Positions 1 through 12,699 of a DNA stretch of 64,000 nt are shown in pieces. The stretch spans positions 1 through 64,000 of the forward strand of contig JAOVVO010000424.1 in NCBI GenBank assembly GCA_028564675.1, in the 5' to 3' direction. The position numbers and the translations under genes are program-made. The notes beneath the pieces were generated by a model, which saw only the letters and a list, made by a program, of their open reading frames with translations, was not told the DNA's origin and did not search any database. This DNA is from Onchocerca lupi (lineage: Eukaryota; Nematoda; Chromadorea; Rhabditida; Onchocercidae). Every line of letters starts with the position of its first letter. The stretch's first letter is position 1.

Positions 1-402
1 TATATATATATATATACAGGTAGAGAGAGAGAGAGAGAGTAATTTGAATGTCAATTTAGAAACTAAAACTTAAAAATTTAGTGCCGAAACAAATTATTTC
101 AATAAAAGTTAAGTGCTGATAAAGCCGTCATTGGAAATACCAAACCAAATGCTAGGAAACATTTAATTTTCCAGAAAAGAGAAATTTTAAATCAACTGAT
201 AACAGGACTCTTCGATCGACAACACCACGATAAATGCACGACAGGTATGCTACATCAAGTCGCCCTAAGATTTAAGGTCCGGTAACACAATTTTTTTCAA
301 GAAAAAATTCAAGTTAAAAAAGTCATAAATAGTAACTTAACTACAACTAAAACCGAATCTTATATGACTTTTAACGCAACGACTTCCATCTGAATATAAA
401 AT
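1..402. repeat. Microsatellite edge and TTF2 3' flank
   Basis: The window opens with a short (TA)n run (about 1-16) followed by a (GA)n run (about 24-38). The rest up to the TTF2 stop codon is AT-rich and probably holds its 3' UTR. No open frame or splice-bounded exon was seen. Confidence 0.6.
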
Positions 403-3400
403 TTACCCTTGCAGAACATCTTTTGCTAAAGTTTGCTTCATTTGCTGTAATGCCAAAACACGCTCTTCAATTGTTTCAAGACACACTAGCCTACAAAAAA
501 TCTTGCTTTATTTGACATTCACACAATATATCAAAAAACAAGTTTGTCGTGGTTCTACAAAATGAATTATGAAAATTTTATTCAATTTTTGAAAATGTTT
601 TAAAAAAATATGACTTCATTCATAAAAATTAAGACTCGATGATTACTTGGTTCTTAATTTAAAACTAAAATATGATAAATTCAGACTTGTGTATAAAAAC
701 ATTCTTCGTTTGTCCAATTCTATAAATGCGATCACAGGCCTGTTGTTCGAGAGCAGGATTCCAGTGCAAATCGATGAGGAATAGATGATTACCACCGACT
801 AAGTTCAATCCCACTCCGCCGGCTGTCAATGACAACAACATAACACGAGGTCCGTTGTCAATGTTGTTAAAGCTATTAGCTCTATTTTGCCTGAAGAATT
901 TCTGATTATTTCCTAAAGATACACAAGAAATTTAATTCAAAAATATTTAATGCAGAAAATAAAGAGAAAAATTAAAAATCTTCATGGTAACTTGGTAAAA
1001 TTTTAAATCGATTAATGAATGCTAAATGGATAATTATTTGAAATATTCCTTACAAGTCTAGTATAAAAAGGTACAGCAACTTTCCTATCTTTTATCGAGA
1101 AATGAATTTAAAATAGCAATGAAATTTCAGAATAGAAAAACAAGAGAACAACGATGGGAACTACCTATCACTGCTCGAAACTTTTCCAATGATAGATGTA
1201 TATGAAATCTGCTTTCGTTTTAAATGATACTCCAGAATGTTCAAAAGGCTGGTCCATTGGCTTACAATAACACTGAAAGATATCAGTCATTAAAGTTTGC
1301 AGAAGTATAAACCTCCAGAAATATAAACTCTTTATGATGAGAATATTATGCGTGAATAAAAATTATAACGGACTTGGATATAATCCAAGACAAAAACAGA
1401 TTGGTTGGATAACAAATAATCATACTCAACCCACCAATATGTTCTAAATTTCAGATTTAATTACTGAAGTTCATGGATAAAAAATTATAGAACTTTCAAA
1501 TAATATTACCATTTATCGCCACAAGAAACAGCACGGTCAACGTATTCAAATAATTTCTTAATCTGAAAATTCTTATCTCGATTTCGAAGTAATTTTAAAA
1601 ATAAAAAATTATGGAACAATGTAGAGCAGAAAAGACGTTGAACTGAAATCTGACTGATTCAAACTGTAAATCAACGATTATAACATCGCACATAACATCG
1701 AATTGATTTATAAAATCAGTAACTTTAATTTATATGAGACTTAATTAAATTTTGTGCAATATCTGAAAAACTAAGTACCTTTGTTGAAACAAAAGTTTCC
1801 TGAAAGAGTTGTTCTACTTGTTTATTTCCGTTGTCCAGTAGCAATTTCGTGGTGAAAGCTTTTTCATCCAGAAGGGACATATTCGAAAAATGTTCCGACA
1901 ATATTTCCGCGTTTTCATCCTCTTCAACACCCAATGTCTGGAGTGCTTCCATATCGACTGCCTAGAAATATTTCTTTAATTTCTTTAATCTTTAAAATGA
2001 ATGTCTCATCAAAATGATATTCACCTTTTCAGTGTTTTACTTTTAATAACCAATATAGATTTAAAAAAAAATTCTTTTTTCTAAGCAATTAGTTAATTAG
2101 TACTTGATTGATTAGTGCGAAATGTACACAAGCTTGTCGCAAACGCATTAATAATGTTAGTACACACGTCATTGTTTGAAAATTATCGTTTTTCCGAATT
2201 GTTCGTGAACCACCTGTAATAAATACTGTAGAAATTAAAGTAACTTTTGCTAAGGAACCTAGTATCACCGTTGCTAAATCCGCCATTTCTGGAAATATTT
2301 GATCCAAATAATTTATTTTTAATTTATCTTAAAGGAATATTGGAGATTCTTGATCATACACTGTAAATATGATTCTCCATCTTTTTCCTTTCACAATTAC
2401 ATCTATTATAATATTTGATTCTTCGATTTCCTAAGCATAAAGAATGTTTTTGTAGCTGAATTCAAATGTAAAATCTAATAAAAATAATTTATGAAGATAT
2501 TAGACCACATAAATGGAATTTCATGACTAATTTTTATATTTCTCTCAAGATCAATAAAATTTATATTACACAAACCTAAAAATGGATTCCTCGCTGGTTT
2601 ATTCCTAGTATTTGTCCGCTTAATACCATACAAATCTCGTTCTCTTTCCTCTCGTGTTTTGATTAATTCTTTTACTTTTTGCCTCCAAATTTTCAAAATT
2701 TTCGAAAAATTACAAAATTTGTCTGTTATTAATTTCTATTACTGACAAGAAAACTTATTCAATTTACATGTTTATAATTATATGGAAAAATTACATTTAT
2801 AACAACGAAGGTTTATCATTATCGCAACTGAGTTTTTTACAGATAAGTTACGATAAAATTTTGAATGATTTCCCTGAAAAGTATCTTGACTAAAAAAGTT
2901 TCTTTAAATGAATACTAACCTCGAAACCTGAAACATATAATCATAAACTTTCTTTTCGATGCCTTCAAGTTTCATAACAATCTTCTCATACATTCTTGAT
3001 CTTAGATCAATCTTCAAAAATCAAGCCACATTAATCAAGTTTTAAGAGAATTTTTAGAATCATAAATTCTCATTTCGAGTTGTTCTATCAATAACTTCAT
3101 AGGTAAGTTTTGTGGTCTTCGTTGACTTGGAATCTTAAAGCTTCAAATATTTGAGTTAAAATGGCCATTTTGCGTCTTTAGGATTCTGATAGAGAAGTAT
3201 AAATATTGTATAGATAACAGTTTTACTTCATAAATTTTGTTTCTGCACAATTTCTTGTTAAAAATCGATTTATTACTAAACAAATTTAGTCGCTGTTCCC
3301 AACCAATTCATCAAGAGTCGTTTGATGGCAATATCCCACATACATTGTTATATACACAGTTTATTTTTAAAATTTCTGCAAACAAGAATTGGCTTGCTAT

Positions 3401-6400
3401 TGCTATGGTGCGTGATATTGTTACCGAACAGTGTTGATGAATTAGATTTCTTGAATGAAATCTTTCTTACAATTCTAATTCCCTCCGTTTTATACATAAT
3501 CTAATAAAAAAATTAGTAATGAAGAAAAATACAATTGGTTTGTTTGTTTCTGTACATAATTGATTTTTTTCTCGTCGTAGTAACAAGCCTTTCACCAAGG
3601 TATTTAATCTTTGTGATGATGAATCTGCAAATAAATTTCGGAAACTGAAGTTAAGAAAGTGTAAGCAGAATGGAAAACATATAAATCAAAAAAATGAAGT
3701 GAGAATTCCAGAGAAACAAACAAACGTGCTGATAAAATATATTCTTTCCAAACAGCTTCCTCATCAAATGGTGCCACACGCAAAAATCTAAAGCAATTTT
3801 CAACACTGAACAAAACTTTGCATTGGTCTGTAAACAGAACTGAGGAAAAGAAAATATATTCCAGTTTATAAAAATTCTTTCATTAATGTACTTAATGAAG
3901 AAGTAAATTAAGTAGAAAACGTTTAAACCTGATCAAGGAATACAAATCCCACAAGTTATTATGAATTGGTGTGCCTGTAAGGCACCAACGAGTTGCAGCA
4001 GGAATTTTACAACATGCTTTAGAAATCAGTGATGTTCTATTTTTAATTTGATGAGCTTCATCTAGAATGATACGCTCCCACGCAATTTTCGTAAGCGCAG
4101 AGCCTGATTTTTTTGAAACCTGAAATGAACATTATGATTCACTCTTACTTGAATCATGTTTGGAACTAATTTGCAAATGATCCTGCAAACAAATTCATTT
4201 CAGCGTATTAAAAACCTACCTACTTAGCAACAACAAGTGTCAAAAATTTTGAAGTTATGCAAACCTTCCGCTTAACTTTTTGTTTTCCATTCTTTTCATC
4301 AACAGAATCACTAGTATCATTACTTTTCCTTTCATCTTCAACATTAGCTGCAGTGAATTTTTCGGTTAATTCACTGCTCACAATCCCATATGTAGTGATA
4401 ACGACATCATAACGTGCAAGACTGAAAAAAAGAAAACTTATTTAGTTTAATATTAAGAATAAAAGTTTAATATGAATAAAAGTTCAAATATGGGTGTGAA
4501 AAATTACCATTCTGCACTTATATCGCGCTTGTGTTTAGATCCATAGAACAAATATCGAGAAAGAAAGTCACTCTTCACATGTTTTTGAAATTCTGCCTCC
4601 CACTGGAAGATTAAAGAAGCTGGAGCAACAATTAGTGTAGCTCTGGACGGAATTAAATAACTATCTGAAGATAAAACCAATGCTGGGAATGACAAGGATA
4701 TATTTCTTTCCAGAGTATTCATATTCAAGGTAAAATAAACAAGGATTTTACTGCAGATACAGATAAATAATTTATAATTGTCTTGGAAAAATTTATATTC
4801 CATAGCATTCTTGAATATGTGTACGCAATTATTCATTTCAAAAAAAAAAAAATTTATGTTCAAAGACCAAAATCAAAAATAACAGAATCAATGAGGATGT
4901 TGAGCCAACAAACCTTTAGTGATCTTTTTGTTTAATTCATCTATCACCATTGCATTCTGCATACGCCTTTCCTTGACATTTACAATAAGTGAAATCATAC
5001 TTAACGTTTTGCCTAGGCCCATGTCATCAGCTGAAATCAAGTAATGATCCATTCAAAATTTCTGATATCGATGGTGGACCATATTAATTTAATAAACAAG
5101 TTTGCCAGTGTGTTGAAAACAGACAAAAATATTACTTGAACATACAAAAAAAACTCAAAATAAATTTATGCTTAAATTTCGAGTTCAAATTATAATGAAC
5201 TTGTTTTTTAAAATAGAGCCCTGGCACATCAGAAGAAAACTAAAATTAAAATGCAGTAAAAATCTTGAATACCGAGAATGCCACCAGGCAATGATTGTTT
5301 TTCACGCCACAGCAACCAAGTCAGGCCTTCTTTTTGATGCGGCATTAATTCAGTAAGCAAACTCGTTGGTGTATCCGTTTTCACATTTTCTGGGATATTT
5401 GCAAGTGAACTAAAAAACTTAGTGAAATATATAAAAAATGAAGTATGTATGGGAAGCTGATATTTTAATCAAATTTCAATCAAATTTTTGAGCCCCAAAT
5501 ATTCGATGAGAAAATAAAGCAGGAAATATTCTATTTTATCAAGAATTTCAAACTTACCTATGCATTTGAGCAATAACTTGTCCAGTAACTGCATTGGCTA
5601 GATAAATTCGATTATCTGTCATTTTTCCACCGAATAATCGAGATCCTATGAACGCGTAATTAAAAATGAAAAATGTATCCAATTCCTCTCATAAGGCTTT
5701 GTCATACAGGTTTTAAAAAAAGTCCGTAAAATTTAAAGTATTTCATTATAATAAGTTACCTCCGGCTATAGCTTGAGGAGAAATGATTGGTGGTCCATTC
5801 TTTTTCTGAATAATGTCAGCATTTTCATTTTCAATAAATTCTGCAAAATCACATAAGCTATACAGAAAAATTATGAAAGAACAGAGATGTCACTCAACTA
5901 TGCATGTTATAAGTTGGAAATTCCATTATTTAAGTTCCCTAATTTTTCTGCAACATTTTCATCTCATTATCTTCGATAATGGTCGTCCGAATCTTCGTCT
6001 TGCTAGATCAAAATTACTGAAATTAATTCATACGCAACAGGAATTTTAGATTTCCTTATTTAAAAATTACTTTATGATCATAAACATAATTTGTATCATT
6101 TAATACTTCAGGACTTGCACTGATAACACGAGGTTCCGTGTGATAATGTTAACATTTATCATTAGCTACAAATTTTGAACTCTTCTTGTAACTCTTCTTT
6201 ATTTCTTATTGTTAGAATAATTGAAATTCAAACCGTTTGGAATGACATTTTCATTTTTCTCAAATGCATCTAGACTATCTAATTTTTTTTGCAAAATTTT
6301 GATTTTTTCCAATAATCGCTGCCCAAAATCTGGCAATTTCGACAAATTCGCGCTTCGTTTGAGATTCTGAAACCAAATACTGATAAAACTGCGCACATAA

Positions 6401-9400
6401 ATATAATTTGGAAAATGAAATTTCTGAATTACTTTCAAATTGTTCAACTGCGTCTCCAATTCCATTCTCGATAAGGTTGATGGGATCTGAAAACCAAAAG
6501 CACTGCTTCTTTTCCATGAAATAAACTGACTCCAATTTTCAAAATAAGTTGTTCTTCGATTCATTTCACTAAGATATCGCTTTCTTATCAATTGATGCCT
6601 ATCATTGAAAAGTCCACCAAAAATATTTCTGAATCTTTAATACTTCCCCGATATTCACTATCTACATTGATCCTTGATTCCGATGTTTTCTCACTAATTA
6701 AGTATCCACAAGGCTTATTATCAGGAATTGATTTTCGCCATAAAAAAAAAGCAAAATTTCTGAATTTTTGCAAATCGCTTTACTATGGAAGCTGCAACTG
6801 CTGAAATATAACTAATACAAACCAACTTTTTGAGCAAACTCTAATGTCGAAGCGGAATAAGATAAGGAAAAAGAATCAATAATTTGGCAATCATCTTCAG
6901 AAGCATCATGAATCGATGTTGCAGCAAGTTCATTTGCGGTAATCTGAAAAAAAAAAGAAAAAAACTAATATCCTTTTATAAAATATTTGAATAAAACCCA
7001 ATTTTTTGTACCCTCATGTTCTAAAGAAAGTTCCTGCTTCAATAATGTTTATTTCTTCAAATTATTAAAGAATAAATTTTTGAAATTAATAGTTTGTTCA
7101 ACAATGGACTCGACTCAACTGTTGTGATAAAAAAAACTAAGCGCGCATATTACTAGTAGAGAATAGAGCTACTAGATCGTTAAATAACACAAATTTTTGA
7201 CATAAATCTAATTAAAAGGAAGGATCAGCTTACAGAATTGAAAATATGGCAAAGTTTCTTTGTTAATCACAAAACGATAAAAGTATATGTAGAGCATAAA
7301 GCGATGTGAGCATAATATAACTCTATATCACTTAGACAATTTATCAATTTTCTCTGTTTATAGTTCTGTTCAAACAAGTAAATCAATATTTTTGTATTTA
7401 AGAATATAAAAGTTACTCTGCTCAAAGAAATTATTTGCAATTAAGTGATTTTTAGAGGTAGAACAGATTAAAAAAACTATCTGGCAAAAATATCTGGTAA
7501 GTAAGTAATAACAAGCTAAGTAATAATAACAGCTAAGTAATAACAAGCCTTCTTTTTCTTTCTTCCTTTCAGTTTCTCTTTTATACCTATTTCTCTTTAT
7601 TTTTTTGTACAAAAAGTTTTGTACTTGCTTCATCTCAGTAGTTTCGAAATCGGTTCAAAATACCTGATGACTGCACAAATAATGCAGTGAAGATATTAAA
7701 GCTTAAAACTGTAGAGCAGATGAAATGCACATTGATACTGAACAAGTAATTGTTTTGGATTTTTTAGCAACAAGAGAGGGAGGGAATTAAGAAATTTAAA
7801 CTTACTAGAACACATTCTTCAATATTGTTTGACATTTCACTCGGCGAATTTACGCTGCTGATATAGACGGAACTTTCACTCAAGCTGCTTGATACATTTA
7901 CACTTTCAATTTCATTTGACATGGGTGTATTTTCCTTCTTATCCAGAAATGACGAGTAGCTATCACCGTCAATAATTTCATCTTCCAATGAAATGGTAAA
8001 TTGAGTACTGTAAAAATAAGATGAGCAAAAGTTTCTATGGAAATCTTGGAAATGATTGAATTTATGAAAATCGCTTATTTTTATTGAAGCCAAACTTTTA
8101 ACGACAATCATTCAGTATAATTAGGAATTATTTCCATGGGTAGCGTCGTATTCAGTTTAAAAATAACACTATCTTGTCAAAAATATTTCCCTTTCGAAAA
8201 TGTTACTGACATCTTTCACATTTTTCGAATTCAAAAAAGTATTAGAAAACATTTATTAAAAATACCTAATTGACGTATTCTTCGGTATAGTTTCCTGCAT
8301 TTCTCTTATTTTGAAAATATCGCTTGTAGTAAACATATCGTTTAAGTTGCAATTATTCATCTTAAGTTTCAAACTTCACTTTATTCATTGATAACATGCA
8401 GAGTTTTACATGATTAAAAGTGAGCATACCATATGGCGTGAACATATTTTAATGTTAAATGAAAGGCTGAAGAAAGTGTTGAATTTTTTTAAAAAGGGAT
8501 TGGATTCTATAACTATTCGAAAATAAAGCAATAATAATGACAAAAGTCACATCAAGCCATCCCTATTACTTTTCCGAAACTTTTTAGGAGACAGCGATGA
8601 ATATCTTGCATCTCCTTTGTTCTATAAATTTTTTTCCAATTCTCCTTATCTCGTTTAATAATGGAAGAATTGAAAGCACAATTCATCCTTTCTCAAACGT
8701 TCATTCACCTTAGTTATTATTAAAGAATTACTTTTTCCTAATAAAGTTATTTTCTAATAACGTAATTTTAGTTCTTTCGAATCTGATGTCATGAAAATCT
8801 TTGATGAAGAACAATAACAATCCGCTTACTTTTTTGTCTTCCTTAACCAAGTTTGATTTATTATTGGTAGAGTTTATTTTGCTAATATCCATGTTACTAA
8901 TGTGTTCTGCTGTGCTAACTTGCATTGGACTATCAGACACTTTATCATCAGCCAAAGTTGCAATTTCCAACGCATCTGCAGCCTGACCAACACAACCCCA
9001 AGCAATTTTTCGCTTCTATAAGGGGAATAGATAATATTTGCACATAATATTGGTTCATACTACACTCTGTATAGCCATACAGAGAGTGGCTTAAAAATTC
9101 AGCAAACCGAAAAGAGTTATGTGGTTTTCATTAATGGTTTTAGATATAAAATATTCGAAGAAAAATTTTTGACAGCAATAATTTCTTAGATTTTTCAAAC
9201 TCCTGCAAAGAAATTCCATGGTGCAATTAAAACTTTTCAAGATAGTTTTGGTTGCAAATATCAGAGATTCTAAATAATACCTCATGAAAATTCTTTGCCA
9301 TCAGTTGACCATGTTTTTTCTCTTTTTTCTCGAGTTTCAAAGGTGAAGCTGCAATTGGAATTCACTATTATTTTCGAATCTTGTACTGGATCTTTCCCAC

Positions 9401-10600
9401 ATTCATAACATTAATTTATTACACTTAATTCGACACTTGCTTTCCAAACTATTTCATTAAACTAATAGTTTCATTTAAATCTGATCTCACTAGAATATAA
9501 TTATACTTTTATATTGCATTAAAATAACTATAAAGACTATATTAATAAACAAAAAATGAAATTTCAGATTTCCCTGTAAAAGTTCAGTGAAGCCGATATA
9601 TGAAATTGATGAAATATGATAGTAATGTTCAGAAAGACACTAACAGACAGCGCTAAGAATGCTGCGACTTCGATCAACTCTTTCAATCGAGTGAAGATCT
9701 GAAATTTATATAGAACGAGAAAAGTGACTGAACAATAAATAAAAATTTTATTTTCTTAGCACTGTAATTCCAAGTTTCAAACTTAAAGAAAATTTCAGAC
9801 ATACTTTTCTTCATCATATAGAAAAATACCAAATAGATCCCAAAAAAACCATAATTACTTTTTCCACTACTGTTTGAAATATTATTTGCTGAAGATAATT
9901 CTGCTGACGGCTCCTTTTCATTTGAAGATAATACAATATCCTGAAAGATTTTAATTTAAAATGTTCCAGGATGGTTCTTCGTTTGAAAATTTCCCAATTA
10001 AAAGTTCTCTACTTTTCACAACTCGAAGAAATTTTTAACTTTTTAAAAATCGTGAAGTGAATCAAGCCAGTACCGCAGAATAGCTTTGAATTTTTTGTCG
10101 TAAATGTCATTTCATCTATTTGTTTCTCTCTATTGATTTCTTTTAACCTCCCATTTAATGAATTTTTAAATATATCCCAATCAAATCTCGGGTTCCTAAT
10201 TAATCTTAAACCGTCTTAAACATAAAAATTTTTCTTTATCAACTGAAAAATTCTATTATTCTTTAACAGGAAAGTACTTCTTCACTTGATTTGTGTCCAG
10301 TGCAGTCATATTCTTGTTAAGAAATTATATTTAGACAGAAAATTGAATCGGAATCAGAAGACATGCCTCATGAATGTGTGATAATTTATCGAGACTATTT
10401 GATCGATACATGTGATCTCGTAAGATAGTGGCATTTACACGTGGAGTTGAAGTGATTGGTCCTGGCTCTCTCTGCCTTATCTTTCCGATTGGTGATACTA
10501 AATCCAATGCTGGTATCAAACAACTGTTTGCAGAAGGAAAGTTTTCATGCTCTACTTGTTGCTTGATTTTTTTCATTATCATGTCGTCGTTCGATAACAT
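403..10600 (-). CDS. TTF2: SNF2-family ATPase, transcription termination factor 2 (TTF2/lodestar-like)
   Basis: A multi-exon DNA-dependent ATPase; the family releases RNA polymerase II and transcripts, notably before mitosis. Core exons read from the minus strand: 5558-5645, 5273-5409, 4914-5030 (motif I, DDMGLGKT), 4508-4664 (LIVAPASLIFQWEAEF, motif Ia), 4265-4421 (DVVITTYG), 3929-4119 (motif II, ILDEAHQIKN, then LTGTPIHNN, motif III), 3726-3787 (FLRVAPFDEE), 2920 to about 3000, 2576-2682, 2104-2213 (LMRLRQAC), 1779-1961, 1510-1562, 1165-1272 (VIVSQWTSLL, motif IV), 687-890 (SLTAGGVGLNLVGGNHLFL and ACDRIYRIGQ, motifs V-VI) and 403-490 (ends LAKDVLQG, stop). Most of these junctions keep phase. 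The order of motifs and the NHLFLIDLHWNP stretch fit TTF2 rather than other SNF2 proteins. Upstream low-complexity exons near 5.8, 6.2-6.5, 6.8-6.9, 7.8-8.0, 8.8-9.0, 9.3, 9.86-9.94 and 10.36-10.60 kb fit the poorly conserved N-terminal half. The ATG at 10600 lies 4 nt after a 3' splice site (probable trans-splice). Identity of the core is firm; N-terminal exon limits are approximate. Confidence 0.87.
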
Positions 10601-12699
10601 CTACCTGAAATTACAAAAAAAAAAAATCAGTGAATGATTATAGAAAAAGATATGCCGAACATGTCTCGATGTATTTTTTTTTATTTTGCTTAGTTGCATA
10701 GATTAAGTGCTGTGATCTGTTTGATTACATCACTAATTGGCGACACAAATCATGTCTATTTCGAGACATAATTTGAGTAAAGAAAGTATCATATTGTGCT
10801 TCTCCTGAAAACTCAGCAAGAAGCAATCAAATGATAATATTAATCCTAAAGTTTAATAAAGGAAACAGAAAAAAAACGGCCAAAACTAAAGCAATTTAAA
10901 ATGCCCTCAGATAATGAAATATGAACGACGATCTTTATTCACAATTTTCCAAAGAATAAGTGAAAGCAAAACTTTAGTCTACTTTGATAAATCAATAAAC
11001 TCATTACCACATAACCGTGAAGTACCAAACTGCTACAGTAATGTCATCGGTATCTCTTAATTGAGGTTGCATGCGTCACTACGGTACCTTCCACATGTCT
11101 TGTAGTTTCTTGTGGCATGGTACTTCCTGGGCAAGTAGTAAGTGAATCACTTCTTCCAGTTATTAGGCCTATTATTTGAAAATAGAGGACAAGAACTAAG
11201 GATGGCTCCTTGAAGAACTTATATTTCTTCGTAAGGCAAAGTAGAATACACTTTAAGAGGGGCAACGAATAAAGAATACAACCAAGGAATATATTATAAT
11301 TTTAAGAATCAGCTTAAAAAATTTTTTTTAAAACAGAACAATGACTAATTGATGATTATTTCGGAAATGAAATTAATTCAAGAATCGAAATTAAACTGAG
11401 ATTTCTTCAGATAAGATAAAAATATACATGCGAAAAAATCAAAGAAAGTTACAGGGTTTCTAGCAAGCTTAAAGCTCAAAGTTGGAGACTTTCTATGCCA
11501 TCTGATTTCCACCGTTACTTGAAGTCATTTTCCATTTTTTGTTATTAACTTCTTCAACTTTTGGAAGCAAAAATAAAGATTTTTTCGGATACAAAATTAA
11601 ACAATCATTCTTGCTTGCTTAGTTTTGATTTTTTTGGCACAAAAAATTGGGGAAGTTTGTTTTTAATGCTTTTCGTTATACTATGAAATCAACTTAACTT
11701 CACATAAACAAAGAATAAAAATTTTCGCGCAACAACAAAAAACGCAACGATTAGTAGCCACTAAAAAGAATAATATGAACTTATTTTTTCGCCTCTTATC
11801 GTATATATTTGGATTCAAAAATTTTCTTCGACTATCTTCTAGGGCAAACTCTTTTTCAAGAAATGCAAATTTAACATTTTTAGGCAAGGCCAGATTGAAA
11901 GGTCAGAGGAAACGCATAACTTTACACTTCTCTGAGATATTTTCTTACAATAAATCTCTTCGAAGGGAGACAAAAAAATAGAGTTTGCTATTATTTTTAC
12001 ACTACTGCTGCAACAATTTAATAAAATGCAACAGTTGTAGCAGCTTATTTACCTGCCGAATCCTCCAACTATATCGCCGAGTTCGACCCTACTTTCTCCA
12101 CACGAGGAGACTACTATGATCTTATCATTATCATCATTCTGTTACTACCACCATCATTATCATCATTCTGTTACTACCACCATCCTATTACCACCATCTT
12201 ATCATCTACCATATCATACATTCTACCGCACTAATAAGCATTTAAGACTTAGAATTCTCAATACTTGATCTCTCTGGGATTGTTCCTTTCATAGCGACTC
12301 TGTTAGCCACTTTCTATCCCGATGTCTGGAAGAACCTGGCATTATTTACTGACTTGAATTCATTAGTTCATTGAGGTCAAGATTGACTGGAGCTCATTAA
12401 GTTCATTAAGATTAGGGTTAACTTGAGTCATTATACTAGCAGCTTTGGGCATTGGAATACTTGATGCGGTCTTAAATTTTTATACTTTAACCTATACTTG
12501 ATTTCATTTGAATACAATGTGAATTATTCAGTCATTTAACCATACTTAAAGTATTACTGCAATTCTCTTTTCGTGGTTATAGTATGCAATCTGCATCGAT
12601 CATCGTATTATCAGCATTGACACTATCATAAATAGGTAGTTTATTTTAAATTACCTATATAAAGCTTGCATATCCTTTTTCAGATTTCGAACTGTCGAA
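10601..12699. other. Head-to-head intergenic region TTF2 / CMTR1
   Basis: About 2.1 kb between two divergently transcribed genes, so it should hold both promoters. There is a 29-bp tandem repeat at 12127-12184 and TTCATTA-type simple repeats near 12350-12420. Short open frames here (11044-11265, 11681-11981) lack splice context or recognisable sequence, and I call no gene. Confidence 0.5.
12127..12184. repeat. 29-bp direct tandem repeat, two copies
   Basis: The unit starting ATTATCATCATTCTGTTACT occurs twice in immediate succession (12127-12155 and 12156-12184), followed by degenerate CCATC/TTATCATC remnants to about 12220. It lies about 0.5 kb upstream of the CMTR1 start. Confidence 0.85.

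Noticed and set aside
7500..7560. AAGTAATAACAAGC-type repeats as a possible CRISPR-like array
   Set aside because: Only three degenerate short copies without regular spacers in a eukaryotic intron.
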